From Nostoc sp. C052 (lineage in GTDB: Bacteria; Cyanobacteriota; Cyanobacteriia; Cyanobacteriales; Nostocaceae), in NCBI RefSeq assembly GCF_013393905.1, contig NZ_CP040272.1:2790001-2854000 (forward strand): DNA of 64,000 bases, read 5' to 3'. Shown piece by piece: positions 9,082 to 17,236 of the stretch. The notes beneath the pieces are model-generated. The model had not been told where the DNA came from and did no database searches. It saw only the letters and a list, made by a program, of their open reading frames with translations. Every line of letters starts with the position of its first letter. The first letter of the stretch is position 1. The position numbers and the translations under genes were made by a program.

Positions 9082-9786
9082 CTAAAAGAACAGATGACTA
9101 TCAGGTTGAATATTAATTTCCATCGGCACAGCTTGCGGTTCGGCAGAAAGGGCAAAGAAAATCGCATTGGCAGCAGTTTCAGGACTAAGCATTTTTTTCC
9201 GGTCTACTTTTAGGTTGACGTTATCCCAGAAAGGAGAATCTACCCCACCAAAGTAGAATAGCGTGAACTTGATACCAAAACGCTTGAGTTCTTCTGCCAT
9301 GCACTTGCTGAAACCGACAACACCAAACTTAGAAGCGGAATAAGCCGCTGCCATCCCCATCGAATGCTTGCCCAGAATTCCAACCACATTACAGATATGA
9401 CCAGACTTGCGCTTTTGCATCTCTTCAGCAGCCGCTTGAGTGGTGTAGAAGCTGCCTTTTAAGTTGACATCTAGCATCTTGTCTAAATCAGCAGGTTCCA
9501 GGCTGTTGTAGGGCTTGAGTATACCAGCACCGGCTGCATTCACCAAAATATCGATTTGACCAAACTCAGCAATGGTCTTTTCTATCAAAGTATCTACCTG
9601 TTGAGGGTCAGTAATATCTGTAGGAACGCTCAAAACTTTTCCTGGTAAATCATTTGCCAGTGTTGTTAAACGACCGGCATCTCTCGCAGCCAGTACCAAT
9701 CGAACTCCTGTAGGCGCAAGTTTGTATGTTAAAGCTGAACCAATACCACCAGTAGCACCGACAATAACAACGACTTTATTTTGCAT
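9082..9786 (-). CDS. Short-chain dehydrogenase/reductase
   Basis: A 234-residue Rossmann-fold oxidoreductase. The NAD(P) motif is GATGGIGSA (residues 10-18), the structural motif NAAGAG is at 83-88, and the active-site pair is Tyr149 and Lys153 in YSASK. The catalytic serine normally about 13 residues before the Tyr is not seen: the NVSS-type strand reads NVVGILG, giving Gly at position 136. Activity may therefore differ from a classical SDR. The substrate is unknown. It is transcribed away from hppD and follows the NYN gene on the same strand. Confidence 0.88.
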   Translation of the reverse strand: MQNKVVVIVGATGGIGSALTYKLAPTGVRLVLAARDAGRLTTLANDLPGKVLSVPTDITDPQQVDTLIEKTIAEFGQIDILVNAAGAGILKPYNSLEPADLDKMLDVNLKGSFYTTQAAAEEMQKRKSGHICNVVGILGKHSMGMAAAYSASKFGVVGFSKCMAEELKRFGIKFTLFYFGGVDSPFWDNVNLKVDRKKMLSPETAANAIFFALSAEPQAVPMEINIQPDSHLFF

Positions 9787-9867
9787 CTTATTATTTACAT
9801 TTCTTTACATCTTTTTACATAATACAGAATTACAGGCTCAGGTTGTAGGTAAATATCTAGAAAATAT

Positions 9868-11157
9868 CTATTCGGAGAGTAGTGCTATTACCTCGTATTC
9901 TTTGCCATTCGCCTTTAATGTAAATGTGGGAGATGATTTTAGATATTTAAGAAAACTAGAACCTAAGTTTAATTTTTTAATAATTGAATTAGGAGATTCT
10001 CCGGTAATTTTCCGTATCTCTGTCCCTAATGTGGACACAGATAATTTATTTTTAGGAGACTTGTTTTGTATATCTTGAATAATTTTCAATAGTAATTTAT
10101 CTAATGTTTCTCCATTAGATATTTCCGTAAGATATTCTTGTTTTTCTTGGTCTTTAATAGATTCATTAAATGAGTTATCTACAACAGATATTGACTTCTC
10201 TTTTTCTAGTTGGTTTAAATTATGTTTAATATTGATCTCGCATCTTTCTTGAAATAAAGTTGCAATATCCACTAAACTGTTTAATTTAGCATTGATTGAT
10301 TCCTCTTCAGTTTTAATTAAATCTTGAATTGGATCAATCACTTTTTCAAAAGATGGAACTTCTGTTGCCATTGACAAAGAATAATAAGTTAATTTACCAG
10401 TATTCCGGTTGTCTATATGCAAATTTTGTCCTTGTCTACGTACCCAATAGACAATTAATCCTTGATTTTGGAGTTCGTTACAAAGATGGTTTAAAATTCC
10501 ATCATCAGAACAGACCAAGATTTCTTTAACTGTTGGATAAGAGCGTAAAACACAAGCACCAAATGCGATCATTTTTGCATCAGAACTATTTTTACCTCCA
10601 GGCACATGGACAAGTTGATAGCCACGGTTATATAGTTCAATATCTTGCTTCCCAATACTGGGATTTCTCCAGTTAGCAAATGCAATTTTAACTTGGAGTG
10701 GATATTCACAAACACTGGCTAAAAATAATTCTGAATTAATGTCCAATTTTAGGTTTTCTGCATCCAAAAGTAGAAGAGATATTCCTGTTTCTAACTTATG
10801 CTTAATTTCATTATTTTGCTGAATTTTTAAGAGTAATTGGCTAAACACAGAAGATTCTAACCAATCAGGCGATAATATCATTTGCAGCAGTTCTTCAGCT
10901 AATTTAAAATTAAAAGAGCCAAGACCTTTCTCTGGAATTTTTTCTTCTGGCAGGTTTTTAACTAAAGAAAGTTCCGCCGCATCAATCATAGATAGTTTAG
11001 TATGTCCATTGCTGTTAGCAAACAAGTCTCCTTCCAGGGAATGAGGTAATGCAGGCTCAAGGAATTGTTTGCCACAATTTTTGCAGAGGTAATTCTGCTG
11101 GTCATTGCGACGACCATTTTTATAATATGAAGTAGATTCGCACAGAGGACATTTCAT
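9868..11157 (-). CDS. Zinc-ribbon, NYN (PIN-like) and LOTUS/OST-HTH domain protein
   Basis: The start chosen is the ATG at 11157 (MKCPLCEST), giving 429 residues; the upstream in-frame extension lies in the promoter. Residues 1-35 form a transposase-type zinc ribbon (CPLC...CKNCGKQF). A PIN-like NYN domain follows at about 125-260: LLLLDAENLKL supplies the first Asp/Asn, then NSSDAKMIAFGACVL and ILVCSDDGIL. A charged linker leads to a C-terminal OST-HTH/LOTUS module (about 350-425; KLSVSTLGTEIRKITG). NYN domains are RNases and LOTUS domains bind RNA (G-rich or structured) in known proteins, so an RNA-processing or RNA-silencing role is inferred. The zinc ribbon suggests nucleic-acid recruitment. 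No toxin or antitoxin partner is adjacent. Confidence 0.85.
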   Translation of the reverse strand: MKCPLCESTSYYKNGRRNDQQNYLCKNCGKQFLEPALPHSLEGDLFANSNGHTKLSMIDAAELSLVKNLPEEKIPEKGLGSFNFKLAEELLQMILSPDWLESSVFSQLLLKIQQNNEIKHKLETGISLLLLDAENLKLDINSELFLASVCEYPLQVKIAFANWRNPSIGKQDIELYNRGYQLVHVPGGKNSSDAKMIAFGACVLRSYPTVKEILVCSDDGILNHLCNELQNQGLIVYWVRRQGQNLHIDNRNTGKLTYYSLSMATEVPSFEKVIDPIQDLIKTEEESINAKLNSLVDIATLFQERCEINIKHNLNQLEKEKSISVVDNSFNESIKDQEKQEYLTEISNGETLDKLLLKIIQDIQNKSPKNKLSVSTLGTEIRKITGESPNSIIKKLNLGSSFLKYLKSSPTFTLKANGKEYEVIALLSE

Positions 11158-11195
11158 CTTATGATTCAGGTGGTCTAGGCAGATACTTCTCTTTA

Positions 11196-11223
11196 AGTAT
11201 ATAGTATAAAAAGAGACTGTCAA
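11196..11223 (-). promoter_or_regulatory. Candidate sigma-70 promoter for the NYN gene
   Basis: On the minus strand TTGACA (11223-11218) is followed after 16 bases by TATACT (11201-11196), close to consensus and about 40 bp upstream of the chosen ATG. A second AGTATA/TATACT copy at 11203-11208 gives a worse spacing. Confidence 0.5.
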
Positions 11224-11342
11224 TGTCAGTCTGTATTGCCCAACACAAGAAAAATTCAAGGCAAGCCGAAATTAAATTTAACCCCTAATTTCCGCTTGCT
11301 CCATATAGTAACCCTCTAAATAGCTAGAATTTTAGAAACTCT

Positions 11343-12122
11343 TCAACTAACGCGGGCGAAAACATAGTCGCGGGTACGAGAATCCACGGGGTTAGTAAAC
11401 ATTTTATTTGTAGTACCAAATTCAACCATTTGAGTAATCCGATTTTCATTGCTACAAAAGAAAGCCGTAAAATCAGATAGGCGAGTAACTTGCTGCATAT
11501 TGTGAGTAACAATTACAATTGTTAATTCAGAACGTAAATTATGGATCAAATTCTCAATTTTTATGCTGGCCGAAGGATCAAGACCTGAACAAGGTTCATC
11601 CATCAATAGGACATTCGGCTTGACTGCTAAAGCACGGGCAATACATAGTTTTTGTTGTTGACCACCAGAAAGTTCTAAAGCAGATTTGTGCAGCTTATTT
11701 TTAACTTCATCCCAAAGTTCGGCAGCTTTGATGGCAGATTCAACAATTCCATCTAATTCTACTTTCGGATGCCATCCAACCAATTTCACCCCATAAGCAA
11801 CATTATCATAAACGCTCATAGGAAAAAGATTTGGCTTGGGAAAAACCATACTAACTTGGCGGCGTAAGCGATTGATATTAACACGACGCTCATAAATACT
11901 CTGTCCAAAAAATTCTACTTTTCCTTCAACTCTCACTTCTGCTTCTAATTCACTCATGCGATTTAACGATTTCAGAAAAGTAGACTTGCCACAACCACTA
12001 GAACCAATAATTGCCGTGATTTGGTTTTGGTAAATATCCATTGACACGCCTTCAACTATCTTTTGAGTGTCGTAATAGAAGCTGAAGTTTTTGACTCTGA
12101 TAGCTGGAATTAGTTTACTCAT
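11343..12122 (-). CDS. pstB: Second phosphate ABC transporter ATPase (PstB paralogue) with altered Q-loop
   Basis: A 259-residue ABC ATPase, the same length as the PstB encoded 687 bp upstream and very similar to it. It has Walker A GSSGCGKST (40-48), signature LSGGQQQKLCIARAL, Walker B VLLMDEPCSGLD and H-loop VTHNMQQ. The Q-loop glutamine is Pro95 here (MVFPKPNLFP); the sister protein has Gln95 (MVFQKPNPFP). The Q-loop Gln coordinates Mg and couples hydrolysis to the membrane subunits, so this copy may be impaired or regulatory. Tandem pstB-pstB' pairs are known at the end of cyanobacterial pst operons (for example in Synechocystis). Separation from the rest of the operon by repeats leaves cotranscription uncertain. 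Confidence 0.9.
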   Translation of the reverse strand: MSKLIPAIRVKNFSFYYDTQKIVEGVSMDIYQNQITAIIGSSGCGKSTFLKSLNRMSELEAEVRVEGKVEFFGQSIYERRVNINRLRRQVSMVFPKPNLFPMSVYDNVAYGVKLVGWHPKVELDGIVESAIKAAELWDEVKNKLHKSALELSGGQQQKLCIARALAVKPNVLLMDEPCSGLDPSASIKIENLIHNLRSELTIVIVTHNMQQVTRLSDFTAFFCSNENRITQMVEFGTTNKMFTNPVDSRTRDYVFARVS

Positions 12123-12420
12123 ATTCCCAAAACGTGTGAAACGAAACTTGACTAGATAAAACAGTACAAATCAGCGCCGCTGTTTCACTATGTTACTCCC
12201 AAAAGGAGGTATTCATGGAAATTACGTAGCTACATGTTAGCTATACATCAGATAAACAGTTAGTAAATACCTGTATTCAAGCTATGTCCGCAAATTTATC
12301 TTTTCAAGACTTTTTATACCCTTTTTTCACACCTTAACTATATCTTTAGAGAGACGCGATAAATCGCCGTCTCTACAGGTAATTTATCCATCAATTATTT
12401 ATTGACAGATTACTACGGTG

Positions 12421-12766
12421 TACACACAATTCCTAAAACCTGAATTAGCTGTAGTGGCGTGGCAAGGCTAAAATGTTGCAAAAAAATTGTAGGTTGGGGA
12501 GCCACTGCGTTGCGCGGGTTAAGAGCGTTGTAGCAAGTGGCGTTGGAGGCTTTGCTAAAGCCAACATATATCAGAATGTTGGGTTGCACTCCGCTCCACC
12601 CAACCTACGTTTAATATACAAGGGTGTGTTATGCCGTAGGCTAACGCACCTGAGATTGTTGACGGTGCGTTGCGCTCTGCGACAACACACCCTACATTAA
12701 AATTCCTTAACATAGCTGGAATATTAGCACCGACTTATTTACACACAATTACTAAAACCTGAATTA
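12421..12766. repeat. Repeat cluster between the two pstB genes, flanked by a 27-bp direct repeat
   Basis: TACACACAATTCCTAAAACC begins a 27-bp sequence at 12421-12447 that recurs with one mismatch at 12740-12766. Between the copies are two palindromic units: GTAGGTTGGG (12490-12499) with CCCAACCTAC (12599-12608), and AGGGTGTGTT (12621-12630) with AACACACCCT (12684-12693). No protein is encoded in the 687-bp gap 12123-12809. Confidence 0.6.
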
Positions 12767-12809
12767 CGAAACAGATGTGCTTCAAATACATGAAAACTGC
12801 TGTAAGACT

Positions 12810-13589
12810 TTAACCGAAACGCCCTGAAATATAGTCGCGGGTGCGGGGATCTAGTGGGTTGTTAAAGATTTGCTCTGTAGCGCCAAATTCAACCATTTGA
12901 CCAATGCGACTTTCGTCGGTGCTGAAGAAAGCCGTAAAATCAGAGACACGAGCGGCTTGCTGCATATTGTGGGTAACGATCGCAATTGTCAACTCAGACT
13001 GTAAACTATGGAGTAGTTCTTCAACTTTCATCGTAGCAATGGGGTCAAGGGCCGAGCAAGGCTCATCCATCAGTAAAACTTTTGGTTTGACTGCTAAAGC
13101 ACGGGCAATACATAATCTTTGTTGTTGACCACCAGAAAGCCCTAAAGCCGATTTATCCAGCTTATCTTTGACTTCATTCCAAAGAGCGGCACTTTTAAGG
13201 GCAGATTCGACAATTTCATCTAACTCTAATTTTGAATATCTACCTGCTATTCTCATCCCGTAGGCAACATTTTCATAAATACTTATCGGAAAAGGATTTG
13301 GTTTTTGGAACACCATACCAATTTGGCGGCGTAACCGATTAATGTTGACACGAGGAGCATAAATATTCTGACCAAAAAATTCTACATCTCCTTCAATTTT
13401 TACGGGCCCTTCTAATTCGCTAATACGATTTAGAATTTTGATGAAGGTAGATTTACCACAACCACTAGGGCCAATAATTGCAGTTACTTGATTTTGATAA
13501 ATATCTATTGATACCTTTTCGATTGCTTTTATAGAGCCATAGTAAAAGCTGATATTTTTAACTTTGATGGCTGGAATTAGGTTACTCAT
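12810..13589 (-). CDS. pstB: Phosphate ABC transporter ATP-binding protein PstB
   Basis: Energises phosphate import through PstC/PstA at the inner membrane. The 259 residues contain all ATPase motifs: Walker A GPSGCGKST (40-48), Q-loop Gln95 in MVFQKPNPFP, signature LSGGQQQRLCIARAL, Walker B VLLMDEPCSALD and H-loop VTHNMQQ. The RTRDY C-terminus is typical of PstB. It is the fourth gene of pstS-C-A-B and lies 146 bp after pstA, a gap that contains a dispersed repeat. The start is ATG in MSNLIPAIKVKN. Confidence 0.96.
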   Translation of the reverse strand: MSNLIPAIKVKNISFYYGSIKAIEKVSIDIYQNQVTAIIGPSGCGKSTFIKILNRISELEGPVKIEGDVEFFGQNIYAPRVNINRLRRQIGMVFQKPNPFPISIYENVAYGMRIAGRYSKLELDEIVESALKSAALWNEVKDKLDKSALGLSGGQQQRLCIARALAVKPKVLLMDEPCSALDPIATMKVEELLHSLQSELTIAIVTHNMQQAARVSDFTAFFSTDESRIGQMVEFGATEQIFNNPLDPRTRDYISGRFG

Positions 13590-13636
13590 GCTTTCCCAAG
13601 GTGCGAAACAAAAACAGAAATTTATTTTACCGAACA

Positions 13637-13731
13637 GAATTCAGGAGTCAGGAGTCAGAATTCAGAATGAATTTTGTACGAAGCGGTAGCGAGTATTTTC
13701 GAGTCGCATCTTGATTCTGATTCCTGAATTC
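13637..13731. repeat. Inverted repeat of the GAATTCAGGAGTCAG family
   Basis: GAATTCAGGAGTCAG (13637-13651) and CTGATTCCTGAATTC (13717-13731) bracket a short block between pstA and pstB. The same family occurs at 37993-38102 and 51311-51578. The transcribed hairpin could lower pstB expression relative to pstA. Confidence 0.6.
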
Positions 13732-13735
13732 TTCT

Positions 13736-14617
13736 TCAATTTAGTCTTCTCTGTCTAATAACTAAGCGAGAAAGAATACTTACACATAAAATTAAGCTGA
13801 GTAGAACTATAGAAGTAGTCCAGACTAATTGACCTTTTTGCGGGTCTGGGTCGTTGTAGAGATTAAAAATCAATACTGGTAGGGAAGCTGTTGGACTTAA
13901 CAATCCTTCTGACCAATCTAGACTAAATAAAGCCGTAAAAATTAAGGGTGCTGTTTCCCCAGCCGCACGAGCTACAGCTAATAAAATACCTGTGGTAATT
14001 CCGGGGATTGCAGCAGTTACAATGATGCGAAAAGTTGTTTGGAAGCGAGTTCCGCCTAAAGCAGCGGAGGCGAGACGTTGAGATGTGGGAATAAGTTTTA
14101 AGGATTCTTCTGTTGTCAGTATAATTACAGGTAGCATAATTACAGCCAAAGCAAAACCACCTGCGATCGCACTAAATCCTTTAGTGACTAAAACTATTAC
14201 ACCATAAGCGAATACGCCGACAACAATTGAAGGCACACCTGTCAAAATATTAGTGATAAAACGAACAAATCCAGCGATGGGATTGCCTTGACCAAATTCC
14301 GCCAAGAAAATTCCTGTCATGATTCCTGTGGGAATGCTTAAAATAGCACCAATTACTACCATAATTATGGTTCCTAGAATGGCATTGCCAAAGCCATTGT
14401 CAATCACTGCTTTGACAAACATCTCTGACTTGAGTCCAGATATTCCTCTGATGAGAATTTCCCACAAAATTGATAATAAAGGAATGAGTGCTAGACCTGT
14501 CAAACCAAATGCGATCGCATTCATTGCATAAGTAAATATGACTCGTTCCGTTGGCAAAGGGCTGCATAATTCTTTTGCTAAAGATTCATCATTTTCTGAC
14601 TGGATATAACCACTCAT
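13736..14617 (-). CDS. pstA: Phosphate ABC transporter permease PstA
   Basis: A 293-residue inner-membrane permease with six hydrophobic segments. The ABC-coupling EAA-like loop (AALGGTRFQTTFRIIVTAAIPG) lies at about residues 185-208, and the typical PstA stretch ARAAGETAPLIFTALFS follows. It forms the channel with PstC, lies 71 bp downstream of pstC and is followed by pstB on the same strand. Length is normal and the frame is intact. Confidence 0.96.
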   Translation of the reverse strand: MSGYIQSENDESLAKELCSPLPTERVIFTYAMNAIAFGLTGLALIPLLSILWEILIRGISGLKSEMFVKAVIDNGFGNAILGTIIMVVIGAILSIPTGIMTGIFLAEFGQGNPIAGFVRFITNILTGVPSIVVGVFAYGVIVLVTKGFSAIAGGFALAVIMLPVIILTTEESLKLIPTSQRLASAALGGTRFQTTFRIIVTAAIPGITTGILLAVARAAGETAPLIFTALFSLDWSEGLLSPTASLPVLIFNLYNDPDPQKGQLVWTTSIVLLSLILCVSILSRLVIRQRRLN

Positions 14618-14688
14618 ATTTTTTCAAGTTTTGATTGATAAATGTCTTGCTAAATGGATATTTTTGGAAATCTTAAACATAACCAGTA

Positions 14689-15690
14689 TTAGCTATTTTT
14701 CCTGCCAACCCACTTAACTAAGAGTACAGCGCCAATATTTACAGCTAGAGTCAACCCAAACAAAATCAATGCTAAATAGCTTAAAGCGCCTATATGCAGT
14801 CCTGGTTCAGCTTCGGCAAATTCATTAGCTAATACAGAGGGAATTGTATAAGCTGGATTGAGTAGAGAAGCACTGATTTGAGCAGAGTTGCCAATCACCA
14901 TAGTGACAGCCATTGTTTCACCCAAAGCACGTCCTAAAGCGAGCATGGCTGCACTCACCATTCCAGAAAATCCAGCTGGTAACAAGACCCGAAAAACTGT
15001 TTCCCAGCGAGTGCCACCTAAAGCCATAGATGCACTACGTAATTCTTTAGGGATAGCCATTAAGACATCACGAGTAATTGCTGCCATTGTCGGCAAAATC
15101 ATAATAGCCAGAATAATTCCAGCAGTTAACATATTAGTTCCCGAAGGATCTTCGGTGTTAAATAGTGGTATCCATTTCAAAGTACTGCCTAGCCACTTTT
15201 GGAGAGGTTCGAGAAATGGAATAAAAACAAAAATTCCCCACAAACCAATAATTACACTAGGAATTGCTGCGATTAATTCAACAACAAATGCTAGGATGGT
15301 TCGGAGCGATGAAGGTAAGAAATTTTCACTCGTGACTAAGGCTATTGCTATTCCAATTGGGACAGCGAATAAAATAGCGATCGCACTACTTACCAAAGTT
15401 CCATAAATATAGGGTAATGCCCCAAAAATCTTATTACCTGTATCCCAATCTTGACCCCACAAAAACCCTAGTCCAAACTGCTTAATAGCTGGTAGAGCTT
15501 CATGTAAAATTACCCAACTCATCAAAAATAGCACTGCAACGGTAATCACGGCAAAAAAGTATACTAGCCGTGTAAAACTTTGGTCAAACCAGAAATTTGT
15601 GCCGCCGATAGCTGTTAGATTAAAGCTTTCATCATCTAGATTGGAATCATCTGATGAATTTCTGTCGGCTGGTTCTGATGAATTTGCCAT
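14689..15690 (-). CDS. pstC: Phosphate ABC transporter permease PstC
   Basis: A 333-residue permease with a roughly 35-residue hydrophilic N-terminus and six membrane segments. The coupling loop is SASMALGGTRWETVFRVLLPAG, followed by the ALGRALGETMAVTMVIGN signature shared by PstC proteins. It partners PstA. It follows pstS after a 188-bp gap filled by a palindromic repeat. Confidence 0.96.
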   Translation of the reverse strand: MANSSEPADRNSSDDSNLDDESFNLTAIGGTNFWFDQSFTRLVYFFAVITVAVLFLMSWVILHEALPAIKQFGLGFLWGQDWDTGNKIFGALPYIYGTLVSSAIAILFAVPIGIAIALVTSENFLPSSLRTILAFVVELIAAIPSVIIGLWGIFVFIPFLEPLQKWLGSTLKWIPLFNTEDPSGTNMLTAGIILAIMILPTMAAITRDVLMAIPKELRSASMALGGTRWETVFRVLLPAGFSGMVSAAMLALGRALGETMAVTMVIGNSAQISASLLNPAYTIPSVLANEFAEAEPGLHIGALSYLALILFGLTLAVNIGAVLLVKWVGRKNS

Positions 15691-15784
15691 TACAAATCAA
15701 TAAAATAGATTTTTTTATTAGTAGAGTGAGTTAAAAACTCACCCTAATACAGCAATCCCAGATAGGGAACTTCCAAATAACAAA

Positions 15785-15862
15785 ATATCCAATTAACTCT
15801 TGTGGGGATGGACTGGGCGGTCAAGATGCCCACCCCACAATATTGGATAATTTATTTCTTGG
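15785..15862. repeat. Palindromic dispersed repeat in the pstS-pstC gap
   Basis: A block running from ATCCAATTAACTCTTGTGGGG to ACCCCACAATATTGGATAA and TTTATTTCTTGG. A near-identical copy lies at 52823-52912 beside the radical SAM gene. The ends are inverted (CCAAT...TTGTGGGG versus CCCCACAATATTGG), so the transcript would fold between pstS and pstC. That could let pstS mRNA accumulate over the permease message. Confidence 0.6.
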
Positions 15863-15878
15863 ATAGTAAGGTTACAAA

Positions 15879-16922
15879 TTAAGGCTTGACAGCGCTATTT
15901 ACTGTCTGAAGTACCCGATTTACCACATCAGATGGAATTTTGGTGTAATTGAGGTCATCGTTATATTGTTGACCATCTTTCAATACCCAATTAATCCATT
16001 TTTTAATAGCATCAGCTTTAGAAGCATTAGCATACTGTTTGTAAACAATAATCCAGGTGAGTCCTACGATGGGATAACCTTGTCCTGGATCTCCTACGAA
16101 AACACGGTAATTGTCTGGAAAATTCACAGTTGATAAAGCCGCATTTGCAGATTCTAAAGAAGGAGCAACAAATTCTCCTTTCTTATTTTGTATCAATGCT
16201 GATTTCAGGTTATTTTGGACAGCGTAGCTATATTCTACATAACCAATAGAACCAGGAGTGCGAGCTACTATAGCAGCTACGCCTGGATTACCTTTACCTT
16301 TGAGAACGTTTGGTAGATTCCATTTTGGAGCAGTGTTAGCTCCAACTCTGCCTTTAAAATAACCACTGGTTGCACTCAAGTGGTTAGTGAAAATAAAAGT
16401 TGTACCGCTACCATCAGCGCGAACAGCAAATTTAATTGTTTGATCTGGTAGATTCACACCTGGATTATCAGCTTTAATTTTTGCGTCATTCCATTTGGTA
16501 ATTTGACCTGAATAAATTGCTGGTAGTGTAGCGCGGGATAATTTGAGACTATTAACGCCTGGAAGATTGTAAACAACAGAAACAGCACCGCCTGCTGTAG
16601 GTACTAAAATTGCACCATTCTTGACTTGAGCGATTTCATCATCTTTCATTGCAGCATCACTAGCACCAAAGTCAACGGTTCCAGCAATGACTTGACGAAT
16701 ACCGCCACCGCTACCAATTGCTTGGTAGTTAATTTTCAAGTCTGGATATTTCTTCTTGACTTCACGAGCATACCGTTCGTAAAGGGGAGCCGGAAAAGTT
16801 GCTCCTGCACCGTTCAAGGTTTCAGCTTGTGCGATCGCACTAAAAAATGGACTCACTGCAATAGAAGTTGTCACCACTGAAGTAGCAACGACACGATTCA
16901 AGATGGCGGTCGAAAAAATCAT
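15879..16922 (-). CDS. pstS: Periplasmic phosphate-binding protein PstS
   Basis: A 347-residue precursor with a Sec signal peptide (hydrophobic run ending SPFFSAIAQA, cleavage near residue 33). The mature sequence begins ETLNGAGATFPAPLYERY. Phosphate-binding features include the GSGGGIRQVIAGTVDFGASDA segment and ADGSGTTFIFTNHL. It binds Pi and delivers it to PstCAB. It is the first gene of the operon, preceded by AGAGGT as Shine-Dalgarno and by a five-unit Pho-box-like array. Confidence 0.96.
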   Translation of the reverse strand: MIFSTAILNRVVATSVVTTSIAVSPFFSAIAQAETLNGAGATFPAPLYERYAREVKKKYPDLKINYQAIGSGGGIRQVIAGTVDFGASDAAMKDDEIAQVKNGAILVPTAGGAVSVVYNLPGVNSLKLSRATLPAIYSGQITKWNDAKIKADNPGVNLPDQTIKFAVRADGSGTTFIFTNHLSATSGYFKGRVGANTAPKWNLPNVLKGKGNPGVAAIVARTPGSIGYVEYSYAVQNNLKSALIQNKKGEFVAPSLESANAALSTVNFPDNYRVFVGDPGQGYPIVGLTWIIVYKQYANASKADAIKKWINWVLKDGQQYNDDLNYTKIPSDVVNRVLQTVNSAVKP

Positions 16923-16987
16923 ATTACCTCTGATTAAAGGAATCTTTTCCTGCTGTAATTCCAGCCTTAAATAGGCTACATTTTTTA

Positions 16988-17039
16988 TGGTTAAAGCTTC
17001 TTTAAAAATTGATAAACAAAAAATTAAGATGTGTTTAAA
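16988..17039 (-). promoter_or_regulatory. Pho-box-like array upstream of pstS (five 8-mers, 11-bp period)
   Basis: Read on the minus strand, five 8-mers separated by exactly 3 bases run toward pstS: TTTAAACA, CTTAATTT, GTTTATCA, TTTAAAGA, TTTAACCA. The cyanobacterial SphR/PhoB box is described as tandem (C/T)TTAACC(T/A) octamers with 3-bp spacers. The last unit is the best match and the array ends 66 bp before the pstS ATG. Phosphate-starvation control of the operon is inferred. Confidence 0.65.
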
Positions 17040-17058
17040 TCTTGCTTTTAATTAATTT

Positions 17059-17193
17059 CTACTTTAACAAATTATCTAAATCTACAGCAGAAAATTGTCC
17101 AGTACAAAGTTGGTTTATAGTTGTCCTGAGCCAGAGATAATAATCTTCGTCGTATAAGGTTTGAGTTGCTGATTGGATTATTGGTTTTACCAT
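17059..17193 (-). pseudogene. Truncated DUF29 family gene remnant
   Basis: ATG at 17193 opens a 44-codon frame containing TQTLYDEDYYLWLRTTINQL and FSAVDLDNLLK. This is the conserved N-terminal helix pair of DUF29, cyanobacterial proteins normally about 140-150 residues long. It then meets a TAG. Nothing of the C-terminal two thirds is seen before the Pho-box array 20 bp downstream, so this is a relic. Confidence 0.6.
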
Positions 17194-17236
17194 AGACTAG
17201 CCGAACTCATACTATTTTTTATTTAGCCAGATCGAC

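Noticed and set aside
14888..15406. 172-codon plus-strand frame opposite pstC
   Set aside because: Shadow of the pstC gene in the antisense direction; composition mirrors the membrane-protein codons.
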